Shown: positions 8,483 through 17,013 of the stretch, piece by piece
Layout of the letters: the number at the start of each line of letters is the position of its first letter
Position numbering within the stretch: position 1 is the stretch's first letter
Position numbers and translations under genes: made by a program
Notes under the pieces: model-generated
What the model was told of the DNA's origin: nothing
Databases searched by the model: none
What the model saw: the letters and a program-made list of their open reading frames with translations, nothing else
Origin: Ruminococcus sp.
GTDB lineage: Bacteria > Bacillota > Clostridia > Oscillospirales > Ruminococcaceae
NCBI GenBank assembly: GCA_017471405.1
Contig: JAFUTK010000017.1
Coordinates: 1-64,000 of the forward strand
Reading direction: 5' to 3'
DNA length: 64,000 nt

Positions 8483-8513
8483 ATTCCGAATTAAATAAAA
8501 TGGAGGAAAAGAT

Positions 8514-11345
8514 ATGAAAAAACCATTCCTAAGGCTTGCCGCGGCAGCGGCGGCTGTGCTGATGGCTGTGAGCGCCGTTCCAACAGAGTTTGTCGGTATG
8601 ATAACCGCTCATGCCGGCGAGCAGCTAGGTCAGACCGACTTCGAGAACGGCGTGGGTCTGCCGTGGCACATTGTTGAGTCCATCGCCGGAGAGATGGATT
8701 TCTCCATCGAGAACGGCGTTTACAAGGTAACTATCGTCAACCCGGGCGGAGCCTCCCGAGGCGGCGAGGACAGGTGGGACTGCCAGTTCCGCCACAGGGG
8801 ACTGAAAATAATCTCCGGGCATCAGTACCGGGTAAGGTATCAGATAACCCCCGACCACGCCGGAAAGTATTACACCAAGATAGGCAACCTGGAGGGTAAC
8901 ATCGAGGTATGGCACAATATGTCCAACGGCTACGACCTTGACTCCCACTGGGACTGCATACAGATAGGCGCCAACGAGACCAAGACTGTTGACCTGACCT
9001 TTACGGCAGGGCAGACGGTGGAGGTGGCAGAGTGGGCGTTCCATCTGGGCGGCGACGGACAGTACACCCAGGGAGACTGTTTCCCGGCGGGAACGGTCAT
9101 CACCTTTGACAATATGTCCCTCATCGACCTGACCTCCGACGAGAACGACTACGTTGCTCCCGAGGAGTGGCAGCGGGCGGAGATACTCACCAATCAGGTG
9201 GGGTATTTCTCCGACCGGGCAAAGAGAGCCACTCTTCTCTGCACCAACAAGAGCGGTGTGGACTTTGAGGTCATAGACAGCTCCGGCAAGTCGGTGTACT
9301 CCGGTAAGAGCGAGTACTTTGGCTATGACGACGACTCCGGCGACACCGTTCACACTCTGGATTTCTCCGATGTCAAGGACAAGGGCACCTACCACATCGA
9401 GGCCTCCAACGGCGCCGTAAGCCGGGACTTCACAGTAGGGGACGAGGACGTTTGGTCCAGCCTGCTCTACGACTCCCTCAACTACTTCTATCAGAACCGC
9501 TCAGGCATAGCTATTGAAAGCCAGTACATCACCTCCGGCGACAAGAACGCGCTGGCGCGTGCGGCGGGGCACCCCTCCGACAACGCCGAGATACAGCAGA
9601 CCTGGGGCTACACCGGCTCTTCCGGCACTGTTGACGTCACCGGCGGCTGGTACGATGCCGGCGACCACGGCAAGTATGTGGTCAACGGCGGCTTCTCTCT
9701 GTGGATGATGCAGAACCAGTACGAGACAGCCAAGGCGCTGGGCTTCGAGAACGCCTTTGCCGACGGGACGATGTACCTCCCTGAGTGCAGCAACGGCTAT
9801 CCCGACCTGCTGGACGAGGCAAGGTACGAGCTGGAATGGATGTTCAAGATGATAGTCTCCTCCGGGGACTATGCGGGAATGGCCTATCACAAGGCTCACG
9901 ACGAGACCTGGACGGGTCTGGGCGTGGCTCCCGCCGACGATGACAAGAAGCGCATCATCAAGCCCCCCACGACGGCGGCGACCTTAAATCTCTCGGCCTG
10001 TGCAGCTCAGGCGGCAAGGCTCTGGAAGGGCATCGACGATGCCTTTGCAGACGAGTGCCTGGAGAAGGCCAAGCTCACCTATGAGGCCGCCAAGAAGCAC
10101 CCGGATATGTACGCTCCCCTTGACGAATCCGTGGGCGGCGGCGCCTACGGCGACGACGATGTAACTGATGAGTTCTACTGGGCAGCTATGGAGCTGTTCA
10201 TCACCACCGGTGACGAGGACTATTTTGACGAGACCACCGAGAGCAAGTTCTTCCTTGACGTTCCCACCGCTCTGGGCGGCGGCGAGAGCGTGGACACCGT
10301 TGGCTCCTTCGACTGGGGCAACACCGCAGCTCTGGGAACCTTCAGCGCGGCACTCAACTTAAAGAGCTTCGACACCGAGGACGTGAACATAATCAAGGAC
10401 GCGGTCAAGAAGGCCGGCGACCACTTCCTCGATATCGAGAGCAAGCAGGGCTACGGCCTCCCCTACGGGCAGTCTACCCTAAGCTACAACGACAGCGACA
10501 AGGGCTATATCTGGGGCAGCAACTCCTTTGCGGCGGATAACGCCATAGTCCTTGCTTACGCATATATCATCACCGATGACGATAAATATCTGGACGGCGC
10601 AGTGGGCGGCCTTGATTACCTGCTGGGACGCAACGCTCTTGACCAGAGCTACGTCACCGGCTACGGCACCCACACCACCGAATATCCCCACCACCGCTTC
10701 TGGTCCTATCAGATAGACCAGACCTTCCCGAAGGCTCCCTGCGGAGTGCTTGCGGGAGGACCCAACTCCGGTATGCAGGACCCCTGGGTGCAGGGTATGG
10801 GCTGGAAGAAGGGGACTATCCCTCCCCAGAAGTGCTACCTGGACAACATCGAGGCCTGGTCGGTAAACGAGTGCACTATCAACTGGAACGCATCACTGGC
10901 GTGGCTCTCTGGCTTCCTCACCGCCGAGACCACCGGCATAAAGGTGGGCAGCACCGGCTCCGCCGCAGGCATCGAGAACAACGGCGGCGAGGGCAAATCC
11001 AACGAGAACCCCACCTATGACGAATCCGAGGCGGAGCGCAATGCCGAGACTGCCAAGGCCGACAAGGCAAAGAACGAGGATAAGGAAAAGTCCTTTGACA
11101 CCGCAAAGAGCTCTGACTCCGAGAGCGAGAGCAAGGGCGGCATGAAGGGCTGGGTCATCGCGCTGATAGTTGTAGCAGCAGTGATAGTGCTCATCTCCAT
11201 TGAGGTGTTTATCTTCGAGATGGTCAAGCTCAACAAGCAGACCTCTGCGGCCAAGCCCGCAGCCAAGCCTGCTCCGAAGCCTTCGCCGGCGCCCGAGCAA
11301 AAGCCCGCGGACCCCGCTCCCTCCGACGATGACGATGTTATCTGA
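8514..11345 (+). CDS. Membrane-anchored GH9 cellulase with N-terminal CBM
   Basis: This 943-residue secreted endoglucanase-type enzyme would cut beta-1,4-glucan at the cell surface. A signal peptide ends near residue 34 (AHAGE). A CBM4/9-like domain spans about 38-208. An Ig-like module follows at about 220-305 (AEILTNQVGYFS is its typical opening). The GH9 catalytic domain spans about 310-800. Its catalytic Asps sit in WYDAGDHGKYV (D381, D384). A PHHRFW motif and the acid Glu786 (VNECTINWN) follow. There is no dockerin. Instead a linker leads to one membrane helix near 880-905 and a Pro/Ala/Lys-rich acidic tail ending SDDDDVI. So the enzyme appears tethered to the membrane rather than docked in a cellulosome. 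A GGAGG site precedes the ATG. Terminator at 11363. Confidence 0.95.
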   Translation: MKKPFLRLAAAAAAVLMAVSAVPTEFVGMITAHAGEQLGQTDFENGVGLPWHIVESIAGEMDFSIENGVYKVTIVNPGGASRGGEDRWDCQFRHRGLKIISGHQYRVRYQITPDHAGKYYTKIGNLEGNIEVWHNMSNGYDLDSHWDCIQIGANETKTVDLTFTAGQTVEVAEWAFHLGGDGQYTQGDCFPAGTVITFDNMSLIDLTSDENDYVAPEEWQRAEILTNQVGYFSDRAKRATLLCTNKSGVDFEVIDSSGKSVYSGKSEYFGYDDDSGDTVHTLDFSDVKDKGTYHIEASNGAVSRDFTVGDEDVWSSLLYDSLNYFYQNRSGIAIESQYITSGDKNALARAAGHPSDNAEIQQTWGYTGSSGTVDVTGGWYDAGDHGKYVVNGGFSLWMMQNQYETAKALGFENAFADGTMYLPECSNGYPDLLDEARYELEWMFKMIVSSGDYAGMAYHKAHDETWTGLGVAPADDDKKRIIKPPTTAATLNLSACAAQAARLWKGIDDAFADECLEKAKLTYEAAKKHPDMYAPLDESVGGGAYGDDDVTDEFYWAAMELFITTGDEDYFDETTESKFFLDVPTALGGGESVDTVGSFDWGNTAALGTFSAALNLKSFDTEDVNIIKDAVKKAGDHFLDIESKQGYGLPYGQSTLSYNDSDKGYIWGSNSFAADNAIVLAYAYIITDDDKYLDGAVGGLDYLLGRNALDQSYVTGYGTHTTEYPHHRFWSYQIDQTFPKAPCGVLAGGPNSGMQDPWVQGMGWKKGTIPPQKCYLDNIEAWSVNECTINWNASLAWLSGFLTAETTGIKVGSTGSAAGIENNGGEGKSNENPTYDESEAERNAETAKADKAKNEDKEKSFDTAKSSDSESESKGGMKGWVIALIVVAAVIVLISIEVFIFEMVKLNKQTSAAKPAAKPAPKPSPAPEQKPADPAPSDDDDVI

Positions 11346-11362
11346 TAAAGCTTTTACGGCAT

Positions 11363-11394
11363 AAAAAAACTCCCTCGAATGAGGGAGCTTTTTT
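11363..11394. terminator. Bidirectional terminator between GH9 and htpG
   Basis: ACTCCCTC pairs with GAGGGAG-T around a GAAT loop, with A and T runs on both sides. It can stop both convergent genes. Confidence 0.9.
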
Positions 11395-11405
11395 GTACAG
11401 TTGAA

Positions 11406-13286
11406 TTATACCATCAGATTGCAGATAAGGTTTGCGAACTCAACCGGGTCCTCAACGGCAAGGCCCTCGATGAGCAAAGCCTGAGAGTAGAGCAGCTTGG
11501 TGTACTCGGTCAGCTTGTCCTTATCGGTATCGTACAGTCCGCGGAGCTTTTCAAAGATGGGGTGGGAGGCGTTGAGCTCCAGCACCTTCTGCGCCTTGAC
11601 GTCCTGGTTTTCGTTCTGGGGCATTGCGCTCAGCACCTTTTCCATTTCGATAGTGATGCTGCCCTCCGCCGACAGGCATACGGGGTGAGTTTTCAGCTTG
11701 GAGGAGAGTCTTACGTCCTTGACCTTGCCGGCAAGGGCCTCAGTCATGAACTTGAACATATCCTTGTTCTCCTCGGAGGTCTTCTTGGTCTGCTCCTTTT
11801 CCTCGTCGGATTCCAGATCAAGGTCGCCGTCGGAGATGGACTTGAATGGGTGGTCCTTGTAATTGAGCATTACCTTTACTGCGAATTCGTCCACGTCCTG
11901 AGTGAGGTAGAGCACCTCATAGCCCTTGTCCTTTACAAGCTCCAGCTGAGGCAGCTGCTCTATCCTTGCGACGCTCTCGCCGCAGACGTAATAGATCTCC
12001 TTCTGATCCTCCTTCATTCGGGAAACGTACTCCGCCAGAGTTACCGGCTTGCCCTCGAAGGAGGAATTGAACATCAGCAGATCCTCCAGCGTATCCTTGG
12101 CGGCGCCGTAGCTCTGGTAGATGCCGAATTTGAACTGAAGGCCGAATATCTCGTAGAATTTCAGGTACTTGTCCCTGTCGTTTTTCAAAAGCTTGGTCAG
12201 CTCGTTCTTGATGGAGCGCTCCAAATTTTTGGCGATTATTTTCAGCTGCCTGTCATGCTGCAAAAGCTCTCGGGAGATGTTCAGCGAAAGGTCCTCCGAA
12301 TCAACGAGACCCTTTACAAAGCTGAACCAGTCGGGCAGCAGGTCGGCGCACTTCTCCATTATCATAACTCCGCTGGAATAGAGCTGTAAGCCCTTTTCGT
12401 AGTCCTTGGAGTAGTAGTCGAAGGGGGCGCGTCCGGGGATATAGAGCAGGGCGTCATAGGTGGCAGTGCCCTCGTTCTTGGAGTGGATATGGAGAATGGG
12501 CGGGGTGTAGTCCATGAACTTGTCGGTGTAGAAGCTGTTGTAATCGTCGTCGGTGAGCTCGGTTTTAGACTTCTTCCAGATAGGTGTCATAGAGTTTAAG
12601 GTATCGTGGGTGGTCTCCTTCTGCTCCTTGCCCTCGTCATCGTAGTTGGTATGCTCAACATCCATTCTGATAGGGAAGCGGATATAGTCGGAGTACTTCT
12701 TCACCAGCGATTGAAGCTGATACTGCTCCAAGTACTTGTCGTACTTTTCGTCCTCGGTGTTCTCCTTGAGCTTTAAGATAATGGTGGTGCCGACGCTGTC
12801 CTTTTCGGTTTCCTCAACAGTATATCCGTCAACGCCGTTGGAGTGCCACTTGTAGGCCTTGTCGGAGCCGTAGGCCTTGGTGATGACAGTGACCTCGCTG
12901 GCCACCATAAAGGTGGAGTAGAAGCCGACGCCGAACTGTCCGATGATGTCAACGTCGTCTCCCAGCTGGTTGTCGTTCTTGAACTTGAAGGAGCCGGAGT
13001 TGGCGATGGTGCCGAGATTATCTTCAAGCTCCTGCTCGGTCATACCGATGCCGTTGTCGGAGACGGTGAGGGTGCGGGCCTCCTTATCCACAGCCAGCTC
13101 GATAGCCAGCTCGTCCTTGTTGATGCCCATAGAGGTATCGGTCAGCGACTTGAAATAGAGCTTGTCGATAGCGTCCGAGGCATTGGAGATGAGCTCCCGG
13201 AGGAAGATCTCCTTATGGGTGTAGATGGAGTTAATCATCATATCAAGCAAGCGCTTGGATTCTGCTTTGAATTCTTTTGTCTGCAT
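11406..13286 (-). CDS. htpG: Molecular chaperone HtpG (Hsp90)
   Basis: HtpG is the bacterial Hsp90, an ATP-dependent homodimeric chaperone in the cytoplasm. The 626-residue length is usual. The N-terminal GHKL ATPase shows [15 protein letters not shown] (catalytic Glu and Asn), DNGIGM and GQFGVGFYS. The middle domain has the conserved NISRELLQ motif, and a C-terminal dimerisation domain completes it. The ATG has AAAGGA upstream. The leader contains a perfect CIRCE, so HrcA control is expected. It is monocistronic. Confidence 0.97.
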   Translation of the reverse strand: MQTKEFKAESKRLLDMMINSIYTHKEIFLRELISNASDAIDKLYFKSLTDTSMGINKDELAIELAVDKEARTLTVSDNGIGMTEQELEDNLGTIANSGSFKFKNDNQLGDDVDIIGQFGVGFYSTFMVASEVTVITKAYGSDKAYKWHSNGVDGYTVEETEKDSVGTTIILKLKENTEDEKYDKYLEQYQLQSLVKKYSDYIRFPIRMDVEHTNYDDEGKEQKETTHDTLNSMTPIWKKSKTELTDDDYNSFYTDKFMDYTPPILHIHSKNEGTATYDALLYIPGRAPFDYYSKDYEKGLQLYSSGVMIMEKCADLLPDWFSFVKGLVDSEDLSLNISRELLQHDRQLKIIAKNLERSIKNELTKLLKNDRDKYLKFYEIFGLQFKFGIYQSYGAAKDTLEDLLMFNSSFEGKPVTLAEYVSRMKEDQKEIYYVCGESVARIEQLPQLELVKDKGYEVLYLTQDVDEFAVKVMLNYKDHPFKSISDGDLDLESDEEKEQTKKTSEENKDMFKFMTEALAGKVKDVRLSSKLKTHPVCLSAEGSITIEMEKVLSAMPQNENQDVKAQKVLELNASHPIFEKLRGLYDTDKDKLTEYTKLLYSQALLIEGLAVEDPVEFANLICNLMV

Positions 13287-13310
13287 AGTTATCTGTCCTT
13301 TCTGTTGATT

Positions 13311-13337
13311 TTAGCACTCTCGCCTTGCGAGTGCTAA
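13311..13337. promoter_or_regulatory. CIRCE operator (HrcA site) of htpG
   Basis: TTAGCACTC-N9-GAGTGCTAA is a perfect match to the CIRCE consensus. It lies at the transcription start of htpG, where HrcA binding would block transcription. Confidence 0.97.
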
Positions 13338-13347
13338 CCTAATTCTT

Positions 13348-13375
13348 ATTATACTACACTGCCGGGAAAATGCAA
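13348..13375 (-). promoter_or_regulatory. Promoter of htpG
   Basis: On the minus strand TTGCAT and TATAAT are separated by 16 bases. The predicted start is just upstream of the CIRCE. Confidence 0.8.
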
Positions 13376-13429
13376 TAGTCAGCACAAAAAATCGGCAGTT
13401 TGTTTACAATTTGTTCACGGATTGCGTTG

Positions 13430-13751
13430 CCTCTCCTGTAGGGCGGGGGCTTGCTCCCTCCGCGAAACCTCAGCTTGATGGCAAAGGTACGGAAAAACGT
13501 TCGCTGCGCTCACTGTTTCCTGCGAGTGCAGAGCTGTGACATTTCGGCGCTGCGAATTTAGTTTGTTCTTGATAACTTGGAGTGGTATGAAAACGTCGTG
13601 CTTTTTTGTTGCTTTGCGCAGCGCCGGGTCGCGGCTGGCGCCGCGAACGAGGCTCTGCCTCGAGCTCCGCAAGGGCTCTGCCCTTGACCCGCAAGCCTCT
13701 GGCGCGAGGCTTGACCGCGCGCTTTTTAACGCGCTTCGCGTTCGTTACCCC
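13430..13751 (-). repeat. R1 repeat copy 1
   Basis: Read on the minus strand it opens with GGGGTAACGAACGCG. A run of small hairpins follows (AACGCGAAGCGCGTT, AAGGGCAGAGCCCTT, GAGGCAGAGCCTC, GCGGCGCCAGCCGC). Then come a long-range stem CGGCGCTGCG...CGCAGCGCCG, the box GGAAACAGTGAGCG, and CAGCGAACGTTTTTCCGTAC. The end is of type A (GCAAGCCCCCGCCCTAC). It starts about 40 bases after the stop of the leftward GT2 gene, in the same orientation. No real gene is seen in this interval. Confidence 0.9.
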
Positions 13752-13759
13752 TTATGACA

Positions 13760-13784
13760 TAAAAATACGGCCGTATGGCCGTAT
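13760..13784 (-). terminator. Terminator of the GT2 gene
   Basis: ATACGGCC pairs with GGCCGTAT, followed on the minus strand by TTTTT. It lies between the GT2 stop codon and R1 copy 1. Confidence 0.85.
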
Positions 13785-13793
13785 TAGTCAGCG

Positions 13794-14672
13794 TTATTGT
13801 GCTTTTGCCGATTTGGTGTGCTTTTCCCCGTTCTTTCTCATCCGGCAGTAAAATTTCTTCGTCACCCGCCAGGGCAAAACGCACAGTCCCAGCTGCACCG
13901 CCGAGGGTATCATCACATCAAGCATTGAGCAGGAGCCGTTGCGGCGGTTGAGCTTTCTCACTGCAATGAAATTCTTTGTAGCCTTCCAGCTCTTGCGCTT
14001 GCGGTAATCCTCCTCCGAGACCCGGTATCTCACCAGCGCCTCCGGTATGTTTCTCGCCTTTGCCCCCGCCGACAACATTCTCACCGCGAACTCGTAGTCC
14101 TCGCACTCCTCAAGCTCGGCATAGCCACCGACCTCTATCGCCAGCTCACGCCGAAATGCCAGCGTCTGCCGGCAGAAGGGGTTGCGCCTGCGGGCGTAGC
14201 GCTTTATTTTCTTATTTGAGGTGGGCATATGCTTCACTCCCACCGTTTTGCCCTCGGTGATATCGTAGACCTCCGCAAAGGTGCCTACCATATCCAAATC
14301 GGGACGCTCGGCAAACAGCTTCATCTGCTTTAAGCACCTGTCGGGGTAGGAGACGTCGTCAGAATCCATTCTTACGATAAAGGGGCAGGTACATTCCTTT
14401 ATACCCTCGTTGATGGCTGCCGCAGCTCCGACGTGCTCGTCTATCCTGATGACCTTGAGCATTTTCTTATACTCGCTCTCAAAGGACTTGGCGATGATGT
14501 TCAGCTCGCAGGTCAGCCGTCCGTCACAGACCAGTATCAGCTCGGTGGGAGGGTAGCTTTGCATGAGCATACTTTCAAGACTGTCGTTGAGGTTTTCCGG
14601 CAGCTCCTTGTCATAGACAGTGATGAGCACAGAATAGGGAGGCAGTGCAGCGGTCTCCTCTTTCACAGTCAT
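13794..14672 (-). CDS. Family 2 glycosyltransferase
   Basis: GT2 enzymes transfer a sugar from a nucleotide donor to a growing glycan, usually inverting the linkage. This 292-residue protein has the GT-A fold: PYSVLITVYDKELPENL near the start, CDGRLT, then the DxD-type RMDSDDVSYPDRC, and FRRELAIEVGGY with ECEDYEFAVRML as the acceptor/base region. The end is basic. I preferred the ATG at 14672, with GGAGAGGAG upstream, over a TTG at 14690. It stands alone with its own promoter and terminator, so the glycan it serves is not shown by neighbours. Confidence 0.92.
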   Translation of the reverse strand: MTVKEETAALPPYSVLITVYDKELPENLNDSLESMLMQSYPPTELILVCDGRLTCELNIIAKSFESEYKKMLKVIRIDEHVGAAAAINEGIKECTCPFIVRMDSDDVSYPDRCLKQMKLFAERPDLDMVGTFAEVYDITEGKTVGVKHMPTSNKKIKRYARRRNPFCRQTLAFRRELAIEVGGYAELEECEDYEFAVRMLSAGAKARNIPEALVRYRVSEEDYRKRKSWKATKNFIAVRKLNRRNGSCSMLDVMIPSAVQLGLCVLPWRVTKKFYCRMRKNGEKHTKSAKAQ

Positions 14673-14728
14673 CACTCCTCTCCAAGACAAAAGCTAGCGC
14701 AGCACCTCTTGCTGCACATACTACATAT

Positions 14729-14757
14729 AGTATATCACACCGTTCGGGCAATGTCAA
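14729..14757 (-). promoter_or_regulatory. Promoter of the GT2 gene
   Basis: On the minus strand TTGACA and TATACT are separated by 17 bases, in the divergent gap with the DUF1295 gene. Confidence 0.8.
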
Positions 14758-14795
14758 CAAAATTCGACATAAAATGTCACAATTTTTTCATCTGA

Positions 14796-14824
14796 TTGAC
14801 AGCGGGGGAAATCTTTGATATAAT
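14796..14824 (+). promoter_or_regulatory. Promoter of the DUF1295-DUF3237-phosphatase operon
   Basis: TTGACA and TATAAT are separated by 17 bases, about 43 bases before the ATG at 14867. Confidence 0.85.
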
Positions 14825-14866
14825 CATAGTGAGAAACTCTGACTAAATCTGAACGGAGGTATCCAT

Positions 14867-15667
14867 ATGGAGCTTACTGTTGTATTTGCCGTTATACTGG
14901 TAATAACGCTGCTGGGCTTTTTAAAGACCCGCTGGTTTTATTCCGCCGGCTTCGGGCTTTCGGTGGCGGGGGTGGCAGTGGCACTTTTTATCCTGCCCGA
15001 CCTGAAATTCAATATCTTTACGGGGCTGCTCTGCGGGCTGCTGGTTTTCTACGGCCTGAGGCTGGGGGGCTATCTGCTGCTGCGGGAGGTGGCCTTCAAG
15101 ACCTATCGGGAGCGCTTCAAAAACGAAGAGGAGAAGCAGGCGCCCATTTTTGTGAAGATAGCCATGTGGGCACTGTGCTCGGGGCTTTATGTATGCATGG
15201 TATGCCCGGTGCTATTCAGAGTTCAGAGCGGCAAGGGCTTTGACGGCTTTGTGTTGGCGGGGCTGATACTGGCGGCAGCCGGCATATTCATCGAGTTCAT
15301 CGCCGACTCCCAGAAGGCGGAGGCCAAGCGCCGGGCGCCCAAGTCCTTTGTGTACACCGGCCTTTATAGAATGGTAAGATGCCCCAACTATTTCGGGGAG
15401 CTGCTGCTGTGGACGGGAATATTCGTCTCTGGACTTAATGTGTATTCCGGCTGGTGGCAGTGGGCAATGGCGATAGTTGGCTGGGCAGGGATAGTGTATG
15501 TGATACTCACCGGTACAAGGCGCACCGAGCTGCGCTGGGAAAAGACCTACGGCGAGGATCCCATGTTCCAGGCCTACGCTGTGACCGTCCCGGTGATACT
15601 CCCGCTGGTGCCTCTTTACAGCGTTAAGGACCTTAAGTGGCTGGTGGTGCGGGGATGGAAAGACTAA
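14867..15667 (+). CDS. DUF1295 family membrane protein (steroid-reductase/ICMT-like fold)
   Basis: This 266-residue protein has about seven membrane segments. Its C-terminal half shows the family signature: FVYTGLYRMVRCPNYFGELL, then RRTELRWEKTYGEDP and a short hydrophobic end. DUF1295 proteins resemble steroid 5-alpha-reductases and isoprenylcysteine methyltransferases, and probably bind NAD(P)H or SAM at the membrane face. The substrate is unknown. A GGAGG site precedes the ATG. It overlaps the next gene by 13 bases, which indicates co-translation. Confidence 0.85.
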   Translation: MELTVVFAVILVITLLGFLKTRWFYSAGFGLSVAGVAVALFILPDLKFNIFTGLLCGLLVFYGLRLGGYLLLREVAFKTYRERFKNEEEKQAPIFVKIAMWALCSGLYVCMVCPVLFRVQSGKGFDGFVLAGLILAAAGIFIEFIADSQKAEAKRRAPKSFVYTGLYRMVRCPNYFGELLLWTGIFVSGLNVYSGWWQWAMAIVGWAGIVYVILTGTRRTELRWEKTYGEDPMFQAYAVTVPVILPLVPLYSVKDLKWLVVRGWKD

Positions 15668-16059
15668 TAATTCACGTTGATATAAGCGGCTGCTTTGAGG
15701 TAAGCTCCGGCGCTGACACCGTCCGGCTGCTGCCCTTTACGGGGCACTGCGACGGCGGGGTGTTCAGAGGGGATATCCTCCCCGGAGGAGTCGATACCCA
15801 GCGGTCACGCTCCGGGCAGGGAGGTCTCTCCGCCAGATATATGCTGGAGGGGGAGGATTACACCGGTCAGCCTTGCCGCATATTTATAGAGAACGAAGCG
15901 CCCATTGGCGCACCCTTTACCCGCCCCCGGGTCATCACCGACTCGAAGGCGTTGGGGTGGCTGAACACCTCCCGGCTGGCGGGCAGGTTATTAGACGAAA
16001 ACGGCTCCCTGACCATTGAGATAGGTCTGGCGGAGGACATCACAGGAGGAAAGCTATGA
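15655..16059 (+). CDS. DUF3237 family protein
   Basis: A 134-residue soluble protein. The motifs LPFTGHCDGGVFRGDILPGG and LSARYMLEGEDY match what I know of DUF3237, a small beta-rich family of unknown function. The ATG at 15655 lies inside the end of the upstream gene, with a GGTGCGGGG stretch as a weak ribosome site. Its stop overlaps the next start (ATGA), so the three genes are tightly coupled. Confidence 0.75.
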   Translation: MERLIIHVDISGCFEVSSGADTVRLLPFTGHCDGGVFRGDILPGGVDTQRSRSGQGGLSARYMLEGEDYTGQPCRIFIENEAPIGAPFTRPRVITDSKALGWLNTSRLAGRLLDENGSLTIEIGLAEDITGGKL

Positions 16060-16742
16060 AGCTGCTGTTCATACGGCATGGACACCCTGATTACGAGCAT
16101 GACTGCCTCACCGAGCGGGGCAGAGCCGAGGCGGAGGCTCTGGCAAAGCGCCTCACCGCAATGGAGATAGACCTAGCCTTCACCTCCCCTATGGGAAGGG
16201 CGAAGGAGACGGCGCTGTTCTTTACCGCACTCTCCGGCATCAGGGCTGAGGAGCGGGAATGGCTCCACGAATTCGATGTTAAGATAAACGACATCTCCAC
16301 CGGCGAGAGGGAGGCAACATGGGATATTAGTCCAAAAATCTGGACTAAAAGCCGCGAGCTTTTTGATATAGAATTAAAAAGCCAGCCGGAGTTTGTGGGC
16401 ACCGACTATCTCCCCCGGGCGCAGGCAGCCGCCGAGGGCATTGACGAGCTTTTGAAGAGCCTGGGACTTGTCAGAGAGGGGAGAGCCTACCGCCGCACCG
16501 GCGACACCGATAAGACGGTGGCGCTTTTTTGCCACTTCGGGGCTACCTGCATAGCACTCTCGCATCTGCTTAATATCCCGCCGATGGTGGCGCTTAATTC
16601 CTTCAGCGCCGAGCCCACCGCCATAGCCACAGTCTGCACCGACGACCGCTTTGGGGAGGCAGTGAACTTCCGGCTCCACGGCTTCGGGGACATTTCACAT
16701 CTGGGCGTTACCGCTGCCGGCGGTACTGTGGACTACAAATAA
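16056..16742 (+). CDS. Histidine phosphatase family protein
   Basis: The phosphoglycerate-mutase-like fold is shown by the N-terminal catalytic FIRHGHPDY (RHG motif), TERGRAEAEALA, FTSPMGRAKETA, and the second catalytic His in VALFCHFGATC. Such enzymes dephosphorylate sugar phosphates, nucleotides or proteins through a phospho-His intermediate. At 228 residues it is a normal size. It is the last gene of a three-gene operon, starting within an ATGA overlap. The substrate cannot be told. Confidence 0.9.
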   Translation: MKLLFIRHGHPDYEHDCLTERGRAEAEALAKRLTAMEIDLAFTSPMGRAKETALFFTALSGIRAEEREWLHEFDVKINDISTGEREATWDISPKIWTKSRELFDIELKSQPEFVGTDYLPRAQAAAEGIDELLKSLGLVREGRAYRRTGDTDKTVALFCHFGATCIALSHLLNIPPMVALNSFSAEPTAIATVCTDDRFGEAVNFRLHGFGDISHLGVTAAGGTVDYK

Positions 16743-16751
16743 CAGGCTTTT

Positions 16752-16964
16752 CAATGCACAATGCACAATTCACAATGCACAATTATGGAGTCTGCTGACG
16801 CGGACGGTATCTGAATTATTAATTCAGATTACCCATCTCGGGCTTTATGCATAGTGCGTAAAACGCTCACGAGTGCATTATACTACAAACTATGGTGTCC
16901 GAATGGACATAACATCGCCGCAGGCGATACTTTCATTGTGCATTGTGAATTGTGCATTAAGCAT
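16752..16964. repeat. R2 repeat copy B (MITE-like, best terminal repeats)
   Basis: The left end ATGCACAATTCACAATGCAC is matched almost perfectly in inverse by the right end GTGCATTGTGAATTGTGCAT. The interior holds ATCTGAATTATTAATTCAGAT plus TACCCATCT, and ATCGCCGCAGGCGATAC. Relative to copy A these modules are inverted. There is no coding capacity. It ends about 50 bases before the first two-component operon. Confidence 0.85.
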
Positions 16965-16970
16965 TATAAG
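16943..16970 (+). promoter_or_regulatory. Possible promoter of two-component operon 1, partly inside R2
   Basis: TTGTGA, inside the right terminal repeat of R2 copy B, and TATAAG are separated by 16 bases. This is the best promoter-like match before the response regulator gene. Confidence 0.4.
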
Positions 16971-17013
16971 CAATACAAAAGAAAAAGAGACTTGGAAAGA
17001 CAGGGGTGAGCCT

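Noticed and set aside
8514..11345. A dockerin in the GH9 enzyme
   Set aside because: The C-terminal part has no paired calcium-binding loops; it is a linker, one membrane helix and a charged tail.
11379..12389. Long open frame opposite htpG
   Set aside because: It is antisense to conserved HtpG coding sequence, with no ribosome site or family match.
13470..13694. Open frames inside R1 copies whose peptides look alike from copy to copy (also at 25765, 44302, 48152, 59798)
   Set aside because: The similarity comes from the repeat DNA. Small indels such as GAGCGCAG versus GAGCGTCAG shift the frame between copies, starts differ, and hairpins dominate, so I do not call proteins.
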